Origin: Variovorax paradoxus
GTDB lineage: Bacteria > Pseudomonadota > Gammaproteobacteria > Burkholderiales > Burkholderiaceae_C
NCBI RefSeq assembly: GCF_030815855.1
Contig: NZ_JAUSXG010000001.1
Location: forward strand, 5,828,001 to 5,892,000
Direction: 5' to 3'
DNA length: 64,000 nucleotides
In this document: piece after piece, positions 30,847 through 42,700 of the stretch
Layout: each line of letters begins with the position of its first letter
Position numbering within the stretch: position 1 is the first letter of the stretch
Position numbers and translations under genes: made by a program
The notes under the pieces: model-generated
Seen by the model: the letters and a program-made list of their open reading frames with translations, nothing else
Database searches by the model: none
What the model was told of the DNA's origin: nothing

Positions 30847-30875
30847 ACAAGACGGGGAGAGGGGACAAGACCAGG

Positions 30876-31409
30876 TCAATGCGGCGCCGCCGCGATCTCG
30901 TGATAGCGCCGATCGAAATAGATCAGGCTCTGCGCCGCCCCGCCCATGGCAATGGCCAACGCCTCGCAGAACAGCACGTCATGTGTACCCGCACTCGTGG
31001 CCCGCACCACGCGGCAGTCGAAAGATGCGGCCGCGTCGTCGAGCACCGGCGACCCCGTGGCCTTGCGGCTCCAGCGGCCCGCGGCAAAGCGCTCGTCCAT
31101 CGGCGTCTTGCCGCCAAACAGGCCCGAAAGCGCCTGATGGCCCGCAGCCAGCACATTCACGCAGAGCACGCCGTTCGCCGTGAACGCGGGATACACCGAG
31201 GCCGAACGGTTCAGGCACACCAGCAGCATGGGCGGCTCGTCGGTCACGCTGCACACGGCCGAAGCGGTGAAGCCGGCGCGGCCCGCGGCTCCGTCGGTGG
31301 TGATGATGTTGACCGCCGCGCCCAGCCGGGCCATCGCGTTGCGGTAGTCCGCCTTGGGCAGTGCGCCGCTCGGCGCGGCGTGGTTGGAAGCCATTGCGTT
31401 CAGCAGCAT
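30876..31409 (-). CDS. rutF: Pyrimidine pathway flavin reductase RutF
   Basis: This 177-residue flavin reductase regenerates reduced FMN for the RutA monooxygenase. The flavin_reduct fold is visible in [39 protein letters not shown] and the C-terminal [11 protein letters not shown]. The ATG at 31409 is chosen because it is the first in-frame start after rutE and fits family length. It is the last gene of the rutABCDEF operon, 22 bp after rutE. Confidence 0.94.
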   Translation of the reverse strand: MLLNAMASNHAAPSGALPKADYRNAMARLGAAVNIITTDGAAGRAGFTASAVCSVTDEPPMLLVCLNRSASVYPAFTANGVLCVNVLAAGHQALSGLFGGKTPMDERFAAGRWSRKATGSPVLDDAAASFDCRVVRATSAGTHDVLFCEALAIAMGGAAQSLIYFDRRYHEIAAAPH

Positions 31410-31431
31410 GGGAGAGATTTCCGGAATGGTT

Positions 31432-32031
31432 TCAGGCCAGGATGCAGGCTTCTTCGAAGTCCAGCCGCGGCAGGCGGCCGAATACCTTGCCCGGATCGCC
31501 ATGGCCGAGGTTGATCAGGAAGTTGGTGCTCCAGTCGGTGCACTCGAAGAACGCGGCATCCACCTTCGCCTTGTCGAAGCCCGACATCGGGCCTGCATCG
31601 AGACCCACCGCGCGGGCGGCCAGCAGCAGGTAGCCCGCCTGCAGGCTGGCGTTGCGAAAGGCGGTCTCATGCGCGGCCTCGGGGCTGCCGGTGAACCAGC
31701 TGCGCGCATCGGTATGCGGAAACAGCACGGGCAGTTTGTCGTAGAACTTGCGGTCCCACGCCGCGATCACCGTGACCGGTGCCGCCATGGTCTTGTCCAG
31801 GTTGCCCTTGGAAAGCGCAGGCGCCAGGCGCTGCTTGCCCTCCGGAGTGCGAACGAACACGAAGCGTGCGGGCGAACAGTTGGCCGAGGTCGGGCCCATG
31901 CGGGCGAGCGCATAGATCTGCCGGATCTGCGCGTCGGTCACGGGCTCGGCGGTCCAGCCGTTGTGGCTGCGCGCTTCGGTGAAAAGAAGTGCCAGTGCGG
32001 TGTCGTCGAGTGCTGAAGTGGTGGTGGTCAT
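31432..32031 (-). CDS. rutE: Malonic semialdehyde reductase RutE (nitroreductase family)
   Basis: This 199-residue FMN-dependent nitroreductase-family enzyme reduces malonic semialdehyde to 3-hydroxypropionate at the end of the Rut pathway. Typical RutE features are [31 protein letters not shown] and [20 protein letters not shown]. The start overlaps the rutD stop by 4 bp (ATGA). Confidence 0.95.
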   Translation of the reverse strand: MTTTTSALDDTALALLFTEARSHNGWTAEPVTDAQIRQIYALARMGPTSANCSPARFVFVRTPEGKQRLAPALSKGNLDKTMAAPVTVIAAWDRKFYDKLPVLFPHTDARSWFTGSPEAAHETAFRNASLQAGYLLLAARAVGLDAGPMSGFDKAKVDAAFFECTDWSTNFLINLGHGDPGKVFGRLPRLDFEEACILA

Positions 32032-32834
32032 GCGAGAACGCCGGGTGCGCTGATCCGGGAAAGGAAGTCGAGCAGGCTGCGGTTGAAGGCGTCGGCTTCG
32101 GTCACGCTGTGCGCGTGGCCGCCGTGCGGCATGAAGTGGAGCGTCACGTCGCGCAGGCCGTCGGCCAGATGCTGGGAGCAGGTCCACGGCACCAGTGCGT
32201 CGTCCATGGCGGCGGCCACCAGCGTGGGTGCGGTGATGTCGCCAAGCTGCGCGTCGATGTCGAAGGTGCGCAGCGCGCCGATGCGTGCGCGCATGTTGGC
32301 TTCTCCGGGGAAGTGCGCAAATGCATGATCGACCTCGTCGGCCACGCGCTGCGCATGTTCCGCGCACCAGGCCGCGGGGTACAGGAAGATCGGCTGCGCT
32401 TCCACATACGCGCGCGGGCCGCAGGCGCCGAGCAGCGCAAGCCGCGCATCGAAGCAGCGCGCCGAATGCGGGTTGGGTTTCGACCACGCATTGACAAGCA
32501 CCAGGCTGGCCACGCGCGAGGGCTCGTCGAGCGCAAGCTGGAGGCCGACCAGCCCGCCGAGCGCGTGGCCCACCAGGTGGCAGCGCGGTGTCGACGTGGC
32601 GTCGAGAATCTGCACCACGTCGCGCGCCATGTCGGCAATGGCGTAGCCCGCATTCAGCGCGGCGGGGCTGCGGCCTGTTCCGCGCTGGTCGTATGCAATC
32701 ACGCGATGGCCCGCTGCGACGAGCGCGCCGATCTGCGGCTGCCAGAAGGCGGCCGAACCGCCGAGGCCCGACGACAGCAGCACCGCCTCGCCGTCGGCCG
32801 GCCCGTGCACTTCGTAGTGCAGCGGCATGCTCAT
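32028..32834 (-). CDS. rutD: Rut pathway alpha/beta-hydrolase RutD (aminoacrylate hydrolase)
   Basis: This 268-residue alpha/beta-hydrolase-fold protein accelerates hydrolysis of aminoacrylate to malonic semialdehyde. The nucleophile elbow reads [11 protein letters not shown], with Ala in place of Ser, as in E. coli RutD, so the missing Ser is a family trait and not damage. The C-terminal His lies in [16 protein letters not shown]. The stop/start overlap TGATG with rutC supports the start at 32834. Confidence 0.95.
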   Translation of the reverse strand: MSMPLHYEVHGPADGEAVLLSSGLGGSAAFWQPQIGALVAAGHRVIAYDQRGTGRSPAALNAGYAIADMARDVVQILDATSTPRCHLVGHALGGLVGLQLALDEPSRVASLVLVNAWSKPNPHSARCFDARLALLGACGPRAYVEAQPIFLYPAAWCAEHAQRVADEVDHAFAHFPGEANMRARIGALRTFDIDAQLGDITAPTLVAAAMDDALVPWTCSQHLADGLRDVTLHFMPHGGHAHSVTEADAFNRSLLDFLSRISAPGVLA

Positions 32835-33226
32835 CAGGCCTTGTTGCCGACGTGGGCGATCGAGGCGATCTCGACCAGCGCGTCGGGCTTTACCAAACCG
32901 CACTGGATGCAGTAGCGCGCGGGTTTGGTGCCCGGAAAGAACTCGGCGTACACAGCGTTGACTTTCGCGTAGTCGGCCCAGTCCTTGATCATGATCATGT
33001 TGAAGGTCACGTCGTCCATGGTGCCCCCGGCGGTCGCGATCACACGCTGAATCGTCTCGAGCACATGGCGCGTCTGCGCCGAGGCATCGCCCACGTGCAC
33101 CACGTTGTTGTCCTTGTCGAAGGGCAGCGTGCCCGACACGTAGACGATGCCGTCGGCCATGGTGCCGGGCACGAAGGGCGCGATCGGCGTGGTGGTTCCG
33201 GCCGGGATGATGGCTTGCTTGGGCAT
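32834..33226 (-). CDS. rutC: Rid-family deaminase RutC
   Basis: This 130-residue YjgF/RidA-family protein has the catalytic Arg in [15 protein letters not shown] and is typical of RutC (aminoacrylate peracid step). The N-terminus [20 protein letters not shown] is characteristic. It lies between rutB (24-bp gap) and rutD (1-bp overlap). Confidence 0.96.
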   Translation of the reverse strand: MPKQAIIPAGTTTPIAPFVPGTMADGIVYVSGTLPFDKDNNVVHVGDASAQTRHVLETIQRVIATAGGTMDDVTFNMIMIKDWADYAKVNAVYAEFFPGTKPARYCIQCGLVKPDALVEIASIAHVGNKA

Positions 33227-33250
33227 GAGGACGGGCTCCTTTGATAAAGA

Positions 33251-34048
33251 TCAGGCAATGGCGGCCGCTTCGGCCGGAACGGATGGGGCGGCGGCGAGCT
33301 CCGGTGCAAACGTTGCGCAGAACTGGTCCACCGTGGAAACCCAGCCGAAGAAGGTCTCGACGTTGTAGACCGAGGCTTTCTGTATGGCCGCACCGCCCAG
33401 TTCGTGCGTCGCGTCTTCGAGCATCACCGCAAAGTACTCGAGGTGAAAGGCATCGCGCAGCGTGGACTCGACGCATACGTTGGTCGCAATGCCGGTGAAC
33501 ACCAGGTGGCGGATGCCGCGCGCGCGCAGCGTGCTGTCGAGCGCGCTGTTGAAGAAGCCGCTGTAGCGCGTCTTGGGCACCACGATGTCGCCGGGCTGCG
33601 GCTTCATCTCGGCGATGAGCTCGTAGTCCCATCCGCCTTTGGCGAGGAACTTGCCCGCGAGCTCGGGCTTGGCGCGCATGGTCTTGAGTGCGTTCGACTT
33701 GTGCCAGTTGGGCGAGCCCGGCCCGCCGGCTTCGACGTAGGCAGAGTCCCAGCCGTTCTGCAGAAACACCACGAGCATGCCCGCCGCGCGCGCCGCCGCA
33801 ATGGTGCGCACGATGTTGGCAATGGTCCCCTGCGCGCCGGAAATGTCGAAGCCGGCCGAGTCGACATAGCCGCCGATGGATGCATAGGCGTTCTGCATGT
33901 CGACCACGATCAGCGCTGAATCGGTGGCATGCAGCGCCAGCGGCTCCGGCCGGGCGGGCAGCACCCTCGGTGCGGGTGCACCGGGCGGTCGCGGCGCGCC
34001 GACGGGCGTGGTCGAGGTGAGCGTGGTGTTGCGTGCGGGCGTGGCCAT
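33251..34048 (-). CDS. rutB: Peroxyureidoacrylate/ureidoacrylate amidohydrolase RutB
   Basis: This 265-residue isochorismatase-fold hydrolase cleaves the ureido product of RutA to carbamate and aminoacrylate peracid. Catalytic features are the Asp in [15 protein letters not shown], the Lys in [12 protein letters not shown] and the Cys in [18 protein letters not shown]. The N-terminal ~40 residues are a low-complexity extension. It is 12 bp after rutA. Confidence 0.96.
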   Translation of the reverse strand: MATPARNTTLTSTTPVGAPRPPGAPAPRVLPARPEPLALHATDSALIVVDMQNAYASIGGYVDSAGFDISGAQGTIANIVRTIAAARAAGMLVVFLQNGWDSAYVEAGGPGSPNWHKSNALKTMRAKPELAGKFLAKGGWDYELIAEMKPQPGDIVVPKTRYSGFFNSALDSTLRARGIRHLVFTGIATNVCVESTLRDAFHLEYFAVMLEDATHELGGAAIQKASVYNVETFFGWVSTVDQFCATFAPELAAAPSVPAEAAAIA

Positions 34049-34060
34049 GCGGGTTTCCTT

Positions 34061-35173
<1,113 letters not shown>

Positions 35174-35272
35174 GCAGAAGCTCCTGTTGCGGGGTCGCAA
35201 GGTCCTATGCATGGCGCGTGCCAAGTCAGGAAGTCGTTCCAAATCAACGACTTGGCTGTTTGCAGAGCTTTT

Positions 35273-35292
35273 GTTTTGACCATTTGGTCCAA
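35273..35292 (-). promoter_or_regulatory. RutR-type operator upstream of rutA
   Basis: On the plus strand this reads GTTTTGACCATTTGGTCCAA, an almost perfect inverted repeat (TTTTGACCA / TGGTC[C]AAAA), close to the known RutR consensus. Its reverse complement matches 29827-29846 at 19 of 20 bases. It lies ~100 bp upstream of rutA and is equally close to the divergent SnoaL-like gene. Confidence 0.8.
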
Positions 35293-35390
35293 AACGGAGC
35301 AAGCGAACGCCCGGATTGCCGCCGCGCGGTGCGCGGCAAGGCCAAAGCGGTGCAGCGCCCGCGTCACCGATCGCGCGGCAAAATCACGCC

Positions 35391-35843
35391 ATGCCCAAGA
35401 CCCCACTCCGTGCCGCCGTGGCCATCGGCGGCACTGCCGACGACATCGAAACGGCCTTCTATGAAGCGCTGCAGCGCGGCGACATCGATGCCCTGATGGC
35501 GTGCTGGGCCGACGAGGACGAGGTGTTCTGCGTGCATCCCGGCGGCCCCCGCCTGGTCGGCGCCACGGCGATCCGGGCGGCGTTCGAGCAGATGTTCTCC
35601 AACGGCGCCATTCACGCGATGCCGGCGCGGGTGCGCAAGATCGAGTCGCTCGCAAGTGCGGTGCACAACGTGCTGGAGCGCATCGAGGTGCTCACGGCCG
35701 AGGGGCCGAAGCATGCCTTCGTGCTGGCCACCAACGTCTATCACAAGACCGCCGAAGGCTGGCGCATGGTGGCGCACCATGCGAGCCCCGGCAGCGCGCG
35801 GGAGCCCGCCGAGGCGAACGACCCGCCCCAGACCCTGCACTGA
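35391..35843 (+). CDS. SnoaL-like/DUF4440-type protein
   Basis: This 150-residue NTF2-like fold protein has ETAFYEALQRGDIDALMACWADEDEVFCVHPGG as its N-terminal helix and strand, then RIEVLTAEGPKHAFVLATNVYHKTAEGWRMVAHHASP. Such proteins are polyketide-cyclase-like or of unknown role. The ATG at 35391 matches the family start; the longer frame upstream runs into the rutA promoter. It is followed 3 bp later by a hydrolase gene. Confidence 0.8.
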   Translation: MPKTPLRAAVAIGGTADDIETAFYEALQRGDIDALMACWADEDEVFCVHPGGPRLVGATAIRAAFEQMFSNGAIHAMPARVRKIESLASAVHNVLERIEVLTAEGPKHAFVLATNVYHKTAEGWRMVAHHASPGSAREPAEANDPPQTLH

Positions 35844-35846
35844 CCG

Positions 35847-36860
35847 ATGCCCGCCGACGTCCCCTCCCCACTTTCAGCGATGGGCTATGCGGCGCCGCCC
35901 TGGCTGCCCGGCGGCAACCTGCAGACCATCTGGGCGGCGCTGTATGCGCGCCGCTTCGACGGGACGGCACCGGTGTATCGCCGCGAACGCTGGAACACGC
36001 CCGACGGCGACTTCATCGATGTCGATTTCGTCGACGCCGCCTTGCCGGGCCCGCGGCCGCTGCTGGTGCTGTTCCACGGGCTGGAGGGCTCGTCGCGCAG
36101 CCACTATGCGGAAGCGTTCGCGGCCTTTGCAGCCGCGCAGGGCATGGCCTTTGCCGTGCCGCACTTCCGGGGCTGCAGCGGCGAACTGAACCTGGCGCCG
36201 CGCGCCTACCACTCGGGCGACTACGAAGAAATCGACTGGATCCTGCGGCGCATGCGCGAACAGCAGGCACTACGGGGTGGCGGCCCGGTGCTGGCTGCCG
36301 GCGTTTCGCTGGGCGGCAATGCGCTGCTGCGCTGGGCCTGCGAAGCCGGCCATACGGCCCTCGATTCGGTGAGTGCGGTGGCTTCGGTGTCTGCGCCGCT
36401 GGATCTCGCGGCCGGCGGCGAGGCGATCGGCCGCGGCTTCAACCGGCTGGTCTATACGCGCATGTTCCTAGCCACCATGAAGCCCAAGGCGCTGGCCAAG
36501 CTGGCGCAGTTTCCAGGCCTGTTCGACCGCGAGCGGCTGCTGGCGGCGCGGGATCTCTACACCTTCGACGACGTGTTCACCGCGCCGCTGCACGGCTTTC
36601 GCAATACCGACGACTACTGGGCGCGGGGCTCGTCCAAGCCGCACCTGAGCGCGATCCGTGTGCCCACGCTGGTGGTGAATGCGCTCAACGACCCCTTCAT
36701 TCCGGCCCGCAGCCTGCCCGGGCCGGGCGAGGTCGGCCCGCACGTCACGCTGTGGCAGCCCGCGCACGGCGGCCATGTGGGTTTTCCGCTCGGCCCGCCG
36801 CCGGGCCATGTGCGCGGCATGCCGGAGAGCGTCGGTAGCTGGCTCAGGCAATTCGCCTAG
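35847..36860 (+). CDS. YheT-like alpha/beta-hydrolase
   Basis: This 337-residue hydrolase of the YheT/embryogenesis-associated EMB8 group has the N-terminal PPWLPGGNLQTIWAAL, the oxyanion region LFHGLEGSS, the nucleophile elbow GVSLGGNALLRW, and the C-terminal His in AHGGHVGFPLG. Relatives act as carboxylesterases on lipids or small esters. It is probably co-transcribed with the SnoaL-like gene (3-bp gap). Confidence 0.9.
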   Translation: MPADVPSPLSAMGYAAPPWLPGGNLQTIWAALYARRFDGTAPVYRRERWNTPDGDFIDVDFVDAALPGPRPLLVLFHGLEGSSRSHYAEAFAAFAAAQGMAFAVPHFRGCSGELNLAPRAYHSGDYEEIDWILRRMREQQALRGGGPVLAAGVSLGGNALLRWACEAGHTALDSVSAVASVSAPLDLAAGGEAIGRGFNRLVYTRMFLATMKPKALAKLAQFPGLFDRERLLAARDLYTFDDVFTAPLHGFRNTDDYWARGSSKPHLSAIRVPTLVVNALNDPFIPARSLPGPGEVGPHVTLWQPAHGGHVGFPLGPPPGHVRGMPESVGSWLRQFA

Positions 36861-36895
36861 CCTTGACGGCCGCCCGGGCGCGCAGAATAGCTTTC

Positions 36896-37444
36896 ATGGA
36901 CGACATCGTTAAACAGGCGCTCGCCAAGTGGCCCAACGTGCCGCACTGCTACGGCTGGCTCGGCCTCGACGCCCGCGGCAACTGGTACATGCGCGACGAC
37001 CGCACGCAGGCCGAAGGTCCGTTCCCGGCCGCGAAGGGCTCGATGCTGCGGCACGACAAGCTGATCGACTTCATCCACCGCAACTACGACCACGACGGCG
37101 AAGGCCAGTGGTTCTTCCAGAACGGACCGCAGCGCGTTTATGTCGAACTCGAGCTTGCGCCTTTCGTTTGGCGCATTGCCGATGAGAAGGGGTTTGCCGT
37201 CACCGCCCATTCGGGGCAGGCGGCCGATGTGTCGGGGTGCCTGCTCGACGAGGAGGGTCGCCTCTACCTGGTCGCTCCCATCGGGCTCGGGCTGGTTCAT
37301 ACGCAGGACGTGGGCCTGGCGGCTGAGGCCATCGAGCAAGGCCTGTGGACGCCCGAACCGGTGCGCTCCAGCGATCTGCCCCAGCGCTTCGGCCATGTGC
37401 TGAGCCCGGCGGCGCGCCAGCCTGCGGCGCCATCCAAACCGTAA
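36896..37444 (+). CDS. Uncharacterised conserved protein (tentatively DUF2946)
   Basis: This 182-residue soluble protein has an N-terminus MDDIVKQALAKWPNVPHCYG followed by WLGLDARGNWYMRDD. It has the look of a conserved betaproteobacterial protein that is often named DUF2946, but I cannot confirm the family by eye. No catalytic motif, signal peptide or membrane segment is seen. The start at 36896 lies 35 bp after the hydrolase. It is followed by a terminator. Function unknown. Confidence 0.7.
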   Translation: MDDIVKQALAKWPNVPHCYGWLGLDARGNWYMRDDRTQAEGPFPAAKGSMLRHDKLIDFIHRNYDHDGEGQWFFQNGPQRVYVELELAPFVWRIADEKGFAVTAHSGQAADVSGCLLDEEGRLYLVAPIGLGLVHTQDVGLAAEAIEQGLWTPEPVRSSDLPQRFGHVLSPAARQPAAPSKP

Positions 37445-37467
37445 CCGGCCACCACGCGGCGCATGAA

Positions 37468-37490
37468 AAAGCCGGCGCGAGGCCGGCTTT
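37468..37490. terminator. Hairpin terminator between convergent genes
   Basis: AAAGCCGGC (37468-37476) pairs with GCCGGCTTT (37482-37490) around GCGAG. Preceding A's and following T's make it usable on both strands. It lies between the DUF2946-like gene and the convergent cytochrome c gene. Confidence 0.85.
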
Positions 37491-37512
37491 GTCGTTGGGG
37501 CGGAGCCCCGGT

Positions 37513-38127
37513 CTACTTGCTTGCGCTCGCAGCCGGCGCGGCAGCCGAAGCGGCGCCATCCGCGGGGGCCGCTGCCGCGGCCGGACGGTCGGGCACCGGG
37601 AACTTGGCGCCGCCGGCATTGGCCATGTAGACCACGGCGCGGCCGATTTCGAGGTCTTCGAAGTCGCCGCCACCCTGGGGCGGCATCGCGCCCTTGCCAT
37701 GCAGCGCATGGTCGAGCAGCGTTTCGTAGCCCTGGCCGATGCGCGGGCCCCAGGCTGCGGCGTCGTTCAGATGAGGCGCGCCGGGAATGCCGGGAGCGCC
37801 GTGGCAGGCGGCGCACTGGGCCTTGAAAACGGCGTCGCCGGCTGCGAGCGGACGGTTGGCGTCGCGAATCTCGATGGCGCCGACCTTCTTGAGCCGTTCG
37901 GCCACTTCGCGGTTGCGCGCATCCTGCGACACGCCGTAGAGCGCCATGTTGTCGCCCTCGGCGGTGCCGGCGGGCTTGTTGCCCGAAACCACATAGGCCA
38001 CAAGGCCCACGATGATCAGGATGGGGGCAAGGAAGGAGAAAAATACCGCGAGCAGCAGTTGCTTCGGGTTCTTGATCGGGCCGGTGTGGGCGTCTTCTGT
38101 GGCCTGGTAGTGCGGGTCTGCGCTCAT
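37513..38127 (-). CDS. Membrane-anchored class I cytochrome c (c5 type)
   Basis: This 204-residue c-type cytochrome has a transmembrane anchor near the N-terminus (LLAVFFSFLAPILIIVGLVAYVV, residues ~27-49), then a periplasmic cytochrome c domain with the haem motif CAACH (about residue 105) and a Met ligand in KGAMPPQGG. The C-terminal ~30 residues are an Ala/Pro tail. It probably transfers electrons to a terminal oxidase. The ATG at 38127 (MSADPHYQ) is preferred over the start at 38139. Confidence 0.92.
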   Translation of the reverse strand: MSADPHYQATEDAHTGPIKNPKQLLLAVFFSFLAPILIIVGLVAYVVSGNKPAGTAEGDNMALYGVSQDARNREVAERLKKVGAIEIRDANRPLAAGDAVFKAQCAACHGAPGIPGAPHLNDAAAWGPRIGQGYETLLDHALHGKGAMPPQGGGDFEDLEIGRAVVYMANAGGAKFPVPDRPAAAAAPADGAASAAAPAASASK

Positions 38128-38248
38128 TGGCGTCCTCAATAACGGGGGCTCGTCGGGGGGCTTTTTCGAATCAACCGGCGATTATAGAGAGGCCCTCCGC
38201 CCAAAGGACGGAAGGCCGCTCCGCGATGCTTCAATGCAACGAGCTCAG

Positions 38249-38335
38249 CCCAGCGCACCCGCGGAACCGGCTTTGCCGGGCCGCCGGGTGCGCCCCCCAG
38301 TGGGGGGAGGCGCCGAAGGCGCTTCGGGGGGCGTC
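38249..38335 (-). repeat. Family A palindromic intergenic element, copy 2
   Basis: This copy has the same order of hairpins as 1941-2034 and 59888-59973 (CGGAACCGGCTTTGCCGGG, then CCCCCCAGTGGGGGG, then CGCCGAAGGCGCTTCGG). It abuts the stop codon of the efflux outer-membrane gene: the TGA at 38334-38336 lies at the element edge. Confidence 0.88.
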
Positions 38336-39749
38336 AACCAGCCTTCGCCCAGCCGCCGCCCAGCGTCTTGTAGAGCGTGACCTGGTTTTGCAGCTGCAAC
38401 AGCCGCGTGGTCACGGCCGATTGCTGCGCCGTGTACAACGAGCGTTGTGCGTCCAGCAGATCGAGCGCGCTGGCAATGCCGTTGCGGTAGCGCATGTCGG
38501 AGAGCCTGAAGCGCACCGCCTCGGCCTCGGCCTGCGCGCGCTGCGCACGCACCTGCTCGCCCAGCGTGGCGCGGCCGGCCAGCGCGTCGGCCACTTCGCG
38601 GAACGCGGTCTGGATCGACTTTTCGTACTGGGCCACGGCAATCTCGCGCCCGGCGTTGGCTGAATCGAGCGTGGCCCTGTTGCGGCCCGCATCGAAGATG
38701 GGCAGCGTGACTGTCGGCGCGAACGACCAGGCCCTGGAGCCGCGGTCGAACAGGCCCGAGAACTCGCTGCTCGCGGTGCCGAGCGAGGTGGTCAGCGAGA
38801 CGCGCGGAAAGAAGTTCGCCCGCGCCGCGCCGATGTTGGCGTTGGCGGCAATCAGCTGCTGCTCCGCCGAGCGGATGTCGGGCCGTTCGGCCAGCAGGTC
38901 GGAGGGCAGGCCGGCGGGCACGTCCGGCATCGGCTTGATGCCGTCCAAGCCCTTGGCGCCGCCGGCGGTGGCTTGCACCGGTACCGGTGCACCCAGCAGC
39001 AGGGCGAGTGCGTTCTCGTCCTGCTGGCGCGTGCGCAGCTGCTGCGCGTACGAAGCGCGCGCGGTTTCGGCGAGCGAGTTCGCCGCTTGAAAGTCGAGCT
39101 CCGACGACACGCCGTTGTCGAAGCGCAGCTTGGTCAGGCGTACCGATTCTTCGCGCGTGACCATCGTCTGGCGCGTGAGCTCGAGCAGTTCGTCGTCGGC
39201 AATCAGCGTGAGCCAGCCGGTGGCCACGGCCGCGATCAGGCTGATCTGCGCGGCCTTGCGCGTTTCGTCGGTGGCGAGGTATTGCGCCAGCGCCTGGTCC
39301 TTCAGGCTGCGGATGCGTCCGAAGAAGTCGAGTTCCCAGGCCGTGATGCCCAGGTTCACGCTGTATTGCGACGACACGCTGCCCGCGCTGCTGTCGAAGG
39401 CCTGGTACGGGTTGGGGCTCGAGCGCGAACCGCTGCCGCTGAGGCCCAGCGCCGGGAACAAGGCCGAGCGCTCGATCTGGAATTGCGCACGCGCCTGCTC
39501 GATGTTGAGCACCGACACCCGCAGGTCGCGGTTGTTGGCAAGCGCGGTTTCGATCAGGCCGGCCAGCCGCGGGTCGGTGAAGAAGTCCTGCCAGGGCAGG
39601 GCGGCCGCGGCCTGGCCGCCCGGCTGCGCCGGATCGCCCGGAAAGGTGGTGGGCACCGGCGCCGCGGGGCGCTCGTAGGTCGGAATCAGCGAGCAGCCGG
39701 CCAGCAGCATGGCCGCGGCCAAGGCCGTGGGAATCAGTTTCTTAGTCAT
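38334..39749 (-). CDS. RND efflux outer-membrane channel (OprM/TtgC type)
   Basis: This 471-residue TolC-superfamily lipoprotein has a lipobox LLAGC (Cys ~19) and two OEP repeats, visible as RDLRVSVLNIEQARAQFQIE, the helical hairpins, and ANANIGAARANFFPRVSLT. It forms the outer-membrane duct of the tripartite pump. The ATG at 39749 overlaps the RND gene by 8 bp. Its stop codon is at the border of a family A element. Confidence 0.94.
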   Translation of the reverse strand: MTKKLIPTALAAAMLLAGCSLIPTYERPAAPVPTTFPGDPAQPGGQAAAALPWQDFFTDPRLAGLIETALANNRDLRVSVLNIEQARAQFQIERSALFPALGLSGSGSRSSPNPYQAFDSSAGSVSSQYSVNLGITAWELDFFGRIRSLKDQALAQYLATDETRKAAQISLIAAVATGWLTLIADDELLELTRQTMVTREESVRLTKLRFDNGVSSELDFQAANSLAETARASYAQQLRTRQQDENALALLLGAPVPVQATAGGAKGLDGIKPMPDVPAGLPSDLLAERPDIRSAEQQLIAANANIGAARANFFPRVSLTTSLGTASSEFSGLFDRGSRAWSFAPTVTLPIFDAGRNRATLDSANAGREIAVAQYEKSIQTAFREVADALAGRATLGEQVRAQRAQAEAEAVRFRLSDMRYRNGIASALDLLDAQRSLYTAQQSAVTTRLLQLQNQVTLYKTLGGGWAKAG

Positions 39750-42700
39750 GTGTCTTTTCCTCCGTGATGCCGGCGGCCTCCGCATGCCGCTTGTCGGCCT
39801 CATGCTGGCGCGCGCTGCCCTTGAACAGCGTGCGCACCACCACGAAGAACACCGGCACGAAGATCACGGCCAGGATCGTGCCCGTGACCATGCCGCCGAG
39901 CACGCCGGTGCCGATGGCGCGCTGGCTCGCCGAGCCCGCGCCCGAGGCGATGGCCAGCGGCACCACGCCCAGGCCGAAAGCCAGCGAGGTCATGATGATC
40001 GGGCGGAACCGCAGGTGGGCGGCCGCCAGTGCCGATTCGATGATGCCCTTGCCCTGCGCCTGCAGGTCTTTCGCAAACTCGATGATCAGAATCGCATTCT
40101 TCGCCGAGAGGCCGATGATGGTGATCAGGCCCACCTGGAAGTACACGTCGTTCGAATAGGCGCGCAGCATCGTTGCCAGCAGCACGCCCAGCACGCCGAG
40201 CGGCACCACCAGAATGACCGACAGCGGGATCGACCAGCTCTCGTACAGCGCGGCCAGGCATAGGAACACCGCCAGGATCGCGAAGCCGTACAGGATGATC
40301 GCCTGCGAACCCGCGAGCTTTTCTTCGCGCGACTGGCCCGTCCACTCGAAGCCGAAGCCTTGCGGCAGTTGCGCCGCGAGCTTTTCCATCTCGGCCATGG
40401 CGGCACCCGTGCTGTAGCCCGGGGCGGCGTCGCCGCTGATGCGGATCGCCGGATAGCCGTTGTAGCGCACCGTCTGCGTGGCGCCCGTGACCCACTTGGT
40501 GGTCGCGAAGGCCGACAGCGGCACCGGCTGGCCCTGCGTGTTGCTGGCGTTCAGCTTCAGCAGGTCGTCGGGCTGCATCCGGGCCGGCGCATCGGCTTGC
40601 ACCACCACCCGCTGCAGGCGGCCGCGGTTCGGAAAGTCGTTGATGTAGCTCGAGCCCAGGCCCGTCGACAGCGTGGCGTTGATCGCGTCGAACGTCACGC
40701 CCAGCGCACTGGCCTTGTCGCGGTCGATGTCGATCTGCAGCTGCGGCGCGTCTTCCAGGCCGTCAGGGCGAACCTGCGCCAGGATCTTGCTCTGCCCGGC
40801 CATGCCCAGGAGCTGGTTGCGTGCGTTGATGAGCGCGTCGTGGCCGGCACCCGAACGGTCTTGCAAGCGGAAGCTGAAACCGCTGGCATTGCCCAGTTCA
40901 GGAATGGGCGGCGGGCTCAGCGGATAGATGAACGCGTCGCGAATGCCCGAAAGCGCACCGAAGGCGCGGCCCGCGAGGGCGCTGGCCGAATGGGCCGGGT
41001 CCTTGCGTTCGTCCCAATCCTTGAGCGTCACGAAGGCGAGGCCTGCGTTCTGGCCCTGGCCCGAGAAGCTGAAGCCCATCACGCCCACCATGCTCTGCAC
41101 TTCGGGTTGCTTCAGGATGAAGCCTTCGACCTGCTGCATGACCGACAGCGCACGCTCTTGCGTGGCGCCCGGCGGCAGCTGCACGTTCACGATGATGTTG
41201 CCCTGGTCTTCCGCCGGCAGGAACGAGCTCGGCAGGCGCATGTAGGTGAACACCACCGCGCCGATGATCACGAGGTAGATGATCAGGTAGCGCGCGGCAC
41301 GCCGCAGAATGCGCGCGACGACGCTCTCGTAGCCCTTGGCCGTGCGCGTGAAGCCGCGGTTGAACCAGCCGAAGAAGCCGCGCTTCTCGTGGTGGTGCCC
41401 CGCTTCCACGGGCTTGAGCAGCGTGGCGCACAGCGCCGGCGTGAGCGACAGCGCCATGAAGGCCGAGAAGGCGATCGAGGTCACCATCACCGCCGAGAAC
41501 TGGCGGTAGATGTTGCCGGTGGAGCCCGCGAAGAACGCCAGCGGCACGAACACCGAGATCAGCACCACGGTCACGCCGATGATGGCGCCCGAGATCTGCT
41601 TCATGGCCTTGCGCGTGGCTTCGAGCGGCGACAGCCCCTCTTCGCTCATGATGCGCTCGACGTTCTCCACCACCACAATGGCGTCGTCCACCACGATACC
41701 GATCACCAGCACCATGCCGAACATGGTCAGCACGTTGATCGAGAAGCCCAGTGCGAGCAGCGACGCGAACGTGCCCAGCAGCGCAATCGGCACCACGATG
41801 GTCGGGATGATCGTGTAGCGCCAGTTCTGCAGGAACAGGAACATCACGATGAACACCAGCGCAATGGCTTCGAGCAGCGTCTTGACCACTTCGGTGATGG
41901 AGATCTGCACGAAGCGCGAGCTGTCGTACGGAATGTCCCATTTCACGCCTTGCGGGAAGAAGCGCTGGAGCTCCGCCATCTTGGCGCGGATCGCCTTGGC
42001 CGACTGCAGCGCGTTGCCGTTGGGCGAGGGCTGCACGCCGATGCCGACCGCCGGCACGCCGTTCAGGCGCGCCGAGGTGGCATACGACTGGCCGCCGAGT
42101 TCGACCCGTGCCACGTCCTTCAGCCGCACGGTCGAGCCGTCGGGGTTGGCGCGCAGCACGATGTTCTTGAACTGGTCGACGTTGGCGAGTTGGCCGTTCA
42201 CCACCACGGTGGCCGCAATGGCCTGGCCCGGAATGTTCGGCAGGTCGCCGAGCGTGCCGGACGACACCTGGGCGTTCTGTGCGCGAATGGCGTTGTTGAC
42301 GTCGGTCGCCGACAGGTTGAAGCCCTGCAGCTTGGCCGGTTCGATCCAGATGCGCATGGCGTTTTCGGAGCCGAACAGCTGGGCCTGGCCCACGCCGACC
42401 ACGCGCTGCAGTTCGGGCACCACATTGCGCGCGGCGTAGTCGCCCAGCGCCACCGGGTCGAACTGGGGGTTGTCCGAGGACAGCATCACGAACATCAGGA
42501 AGTTGTTGCGCGACTTGTCCACGCGCACACCCTGCTGCGTCACGGCGGCAGGCAGCCGCGGCGTGGCACGAGAGAGCCGGTTCTGCACATCCACCTGCGC
42601 GAGGTCGGGGTTGGTGCCGGCCTGGAAGCTGACGGTGATAGTGCCGGTGCCGTCGGCCTGGGCCACCGATTCCATGTAGATCAGGCCGGGCGAACCGTTC

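Noticed and set aside
32028..32834. RutD lacks the Ser nucleophile of alpha/beta-hydrolases (GHALG)
   Set aside because: E. coli RutD has the same GHALG sequence, so this is a family property and not a mutation.
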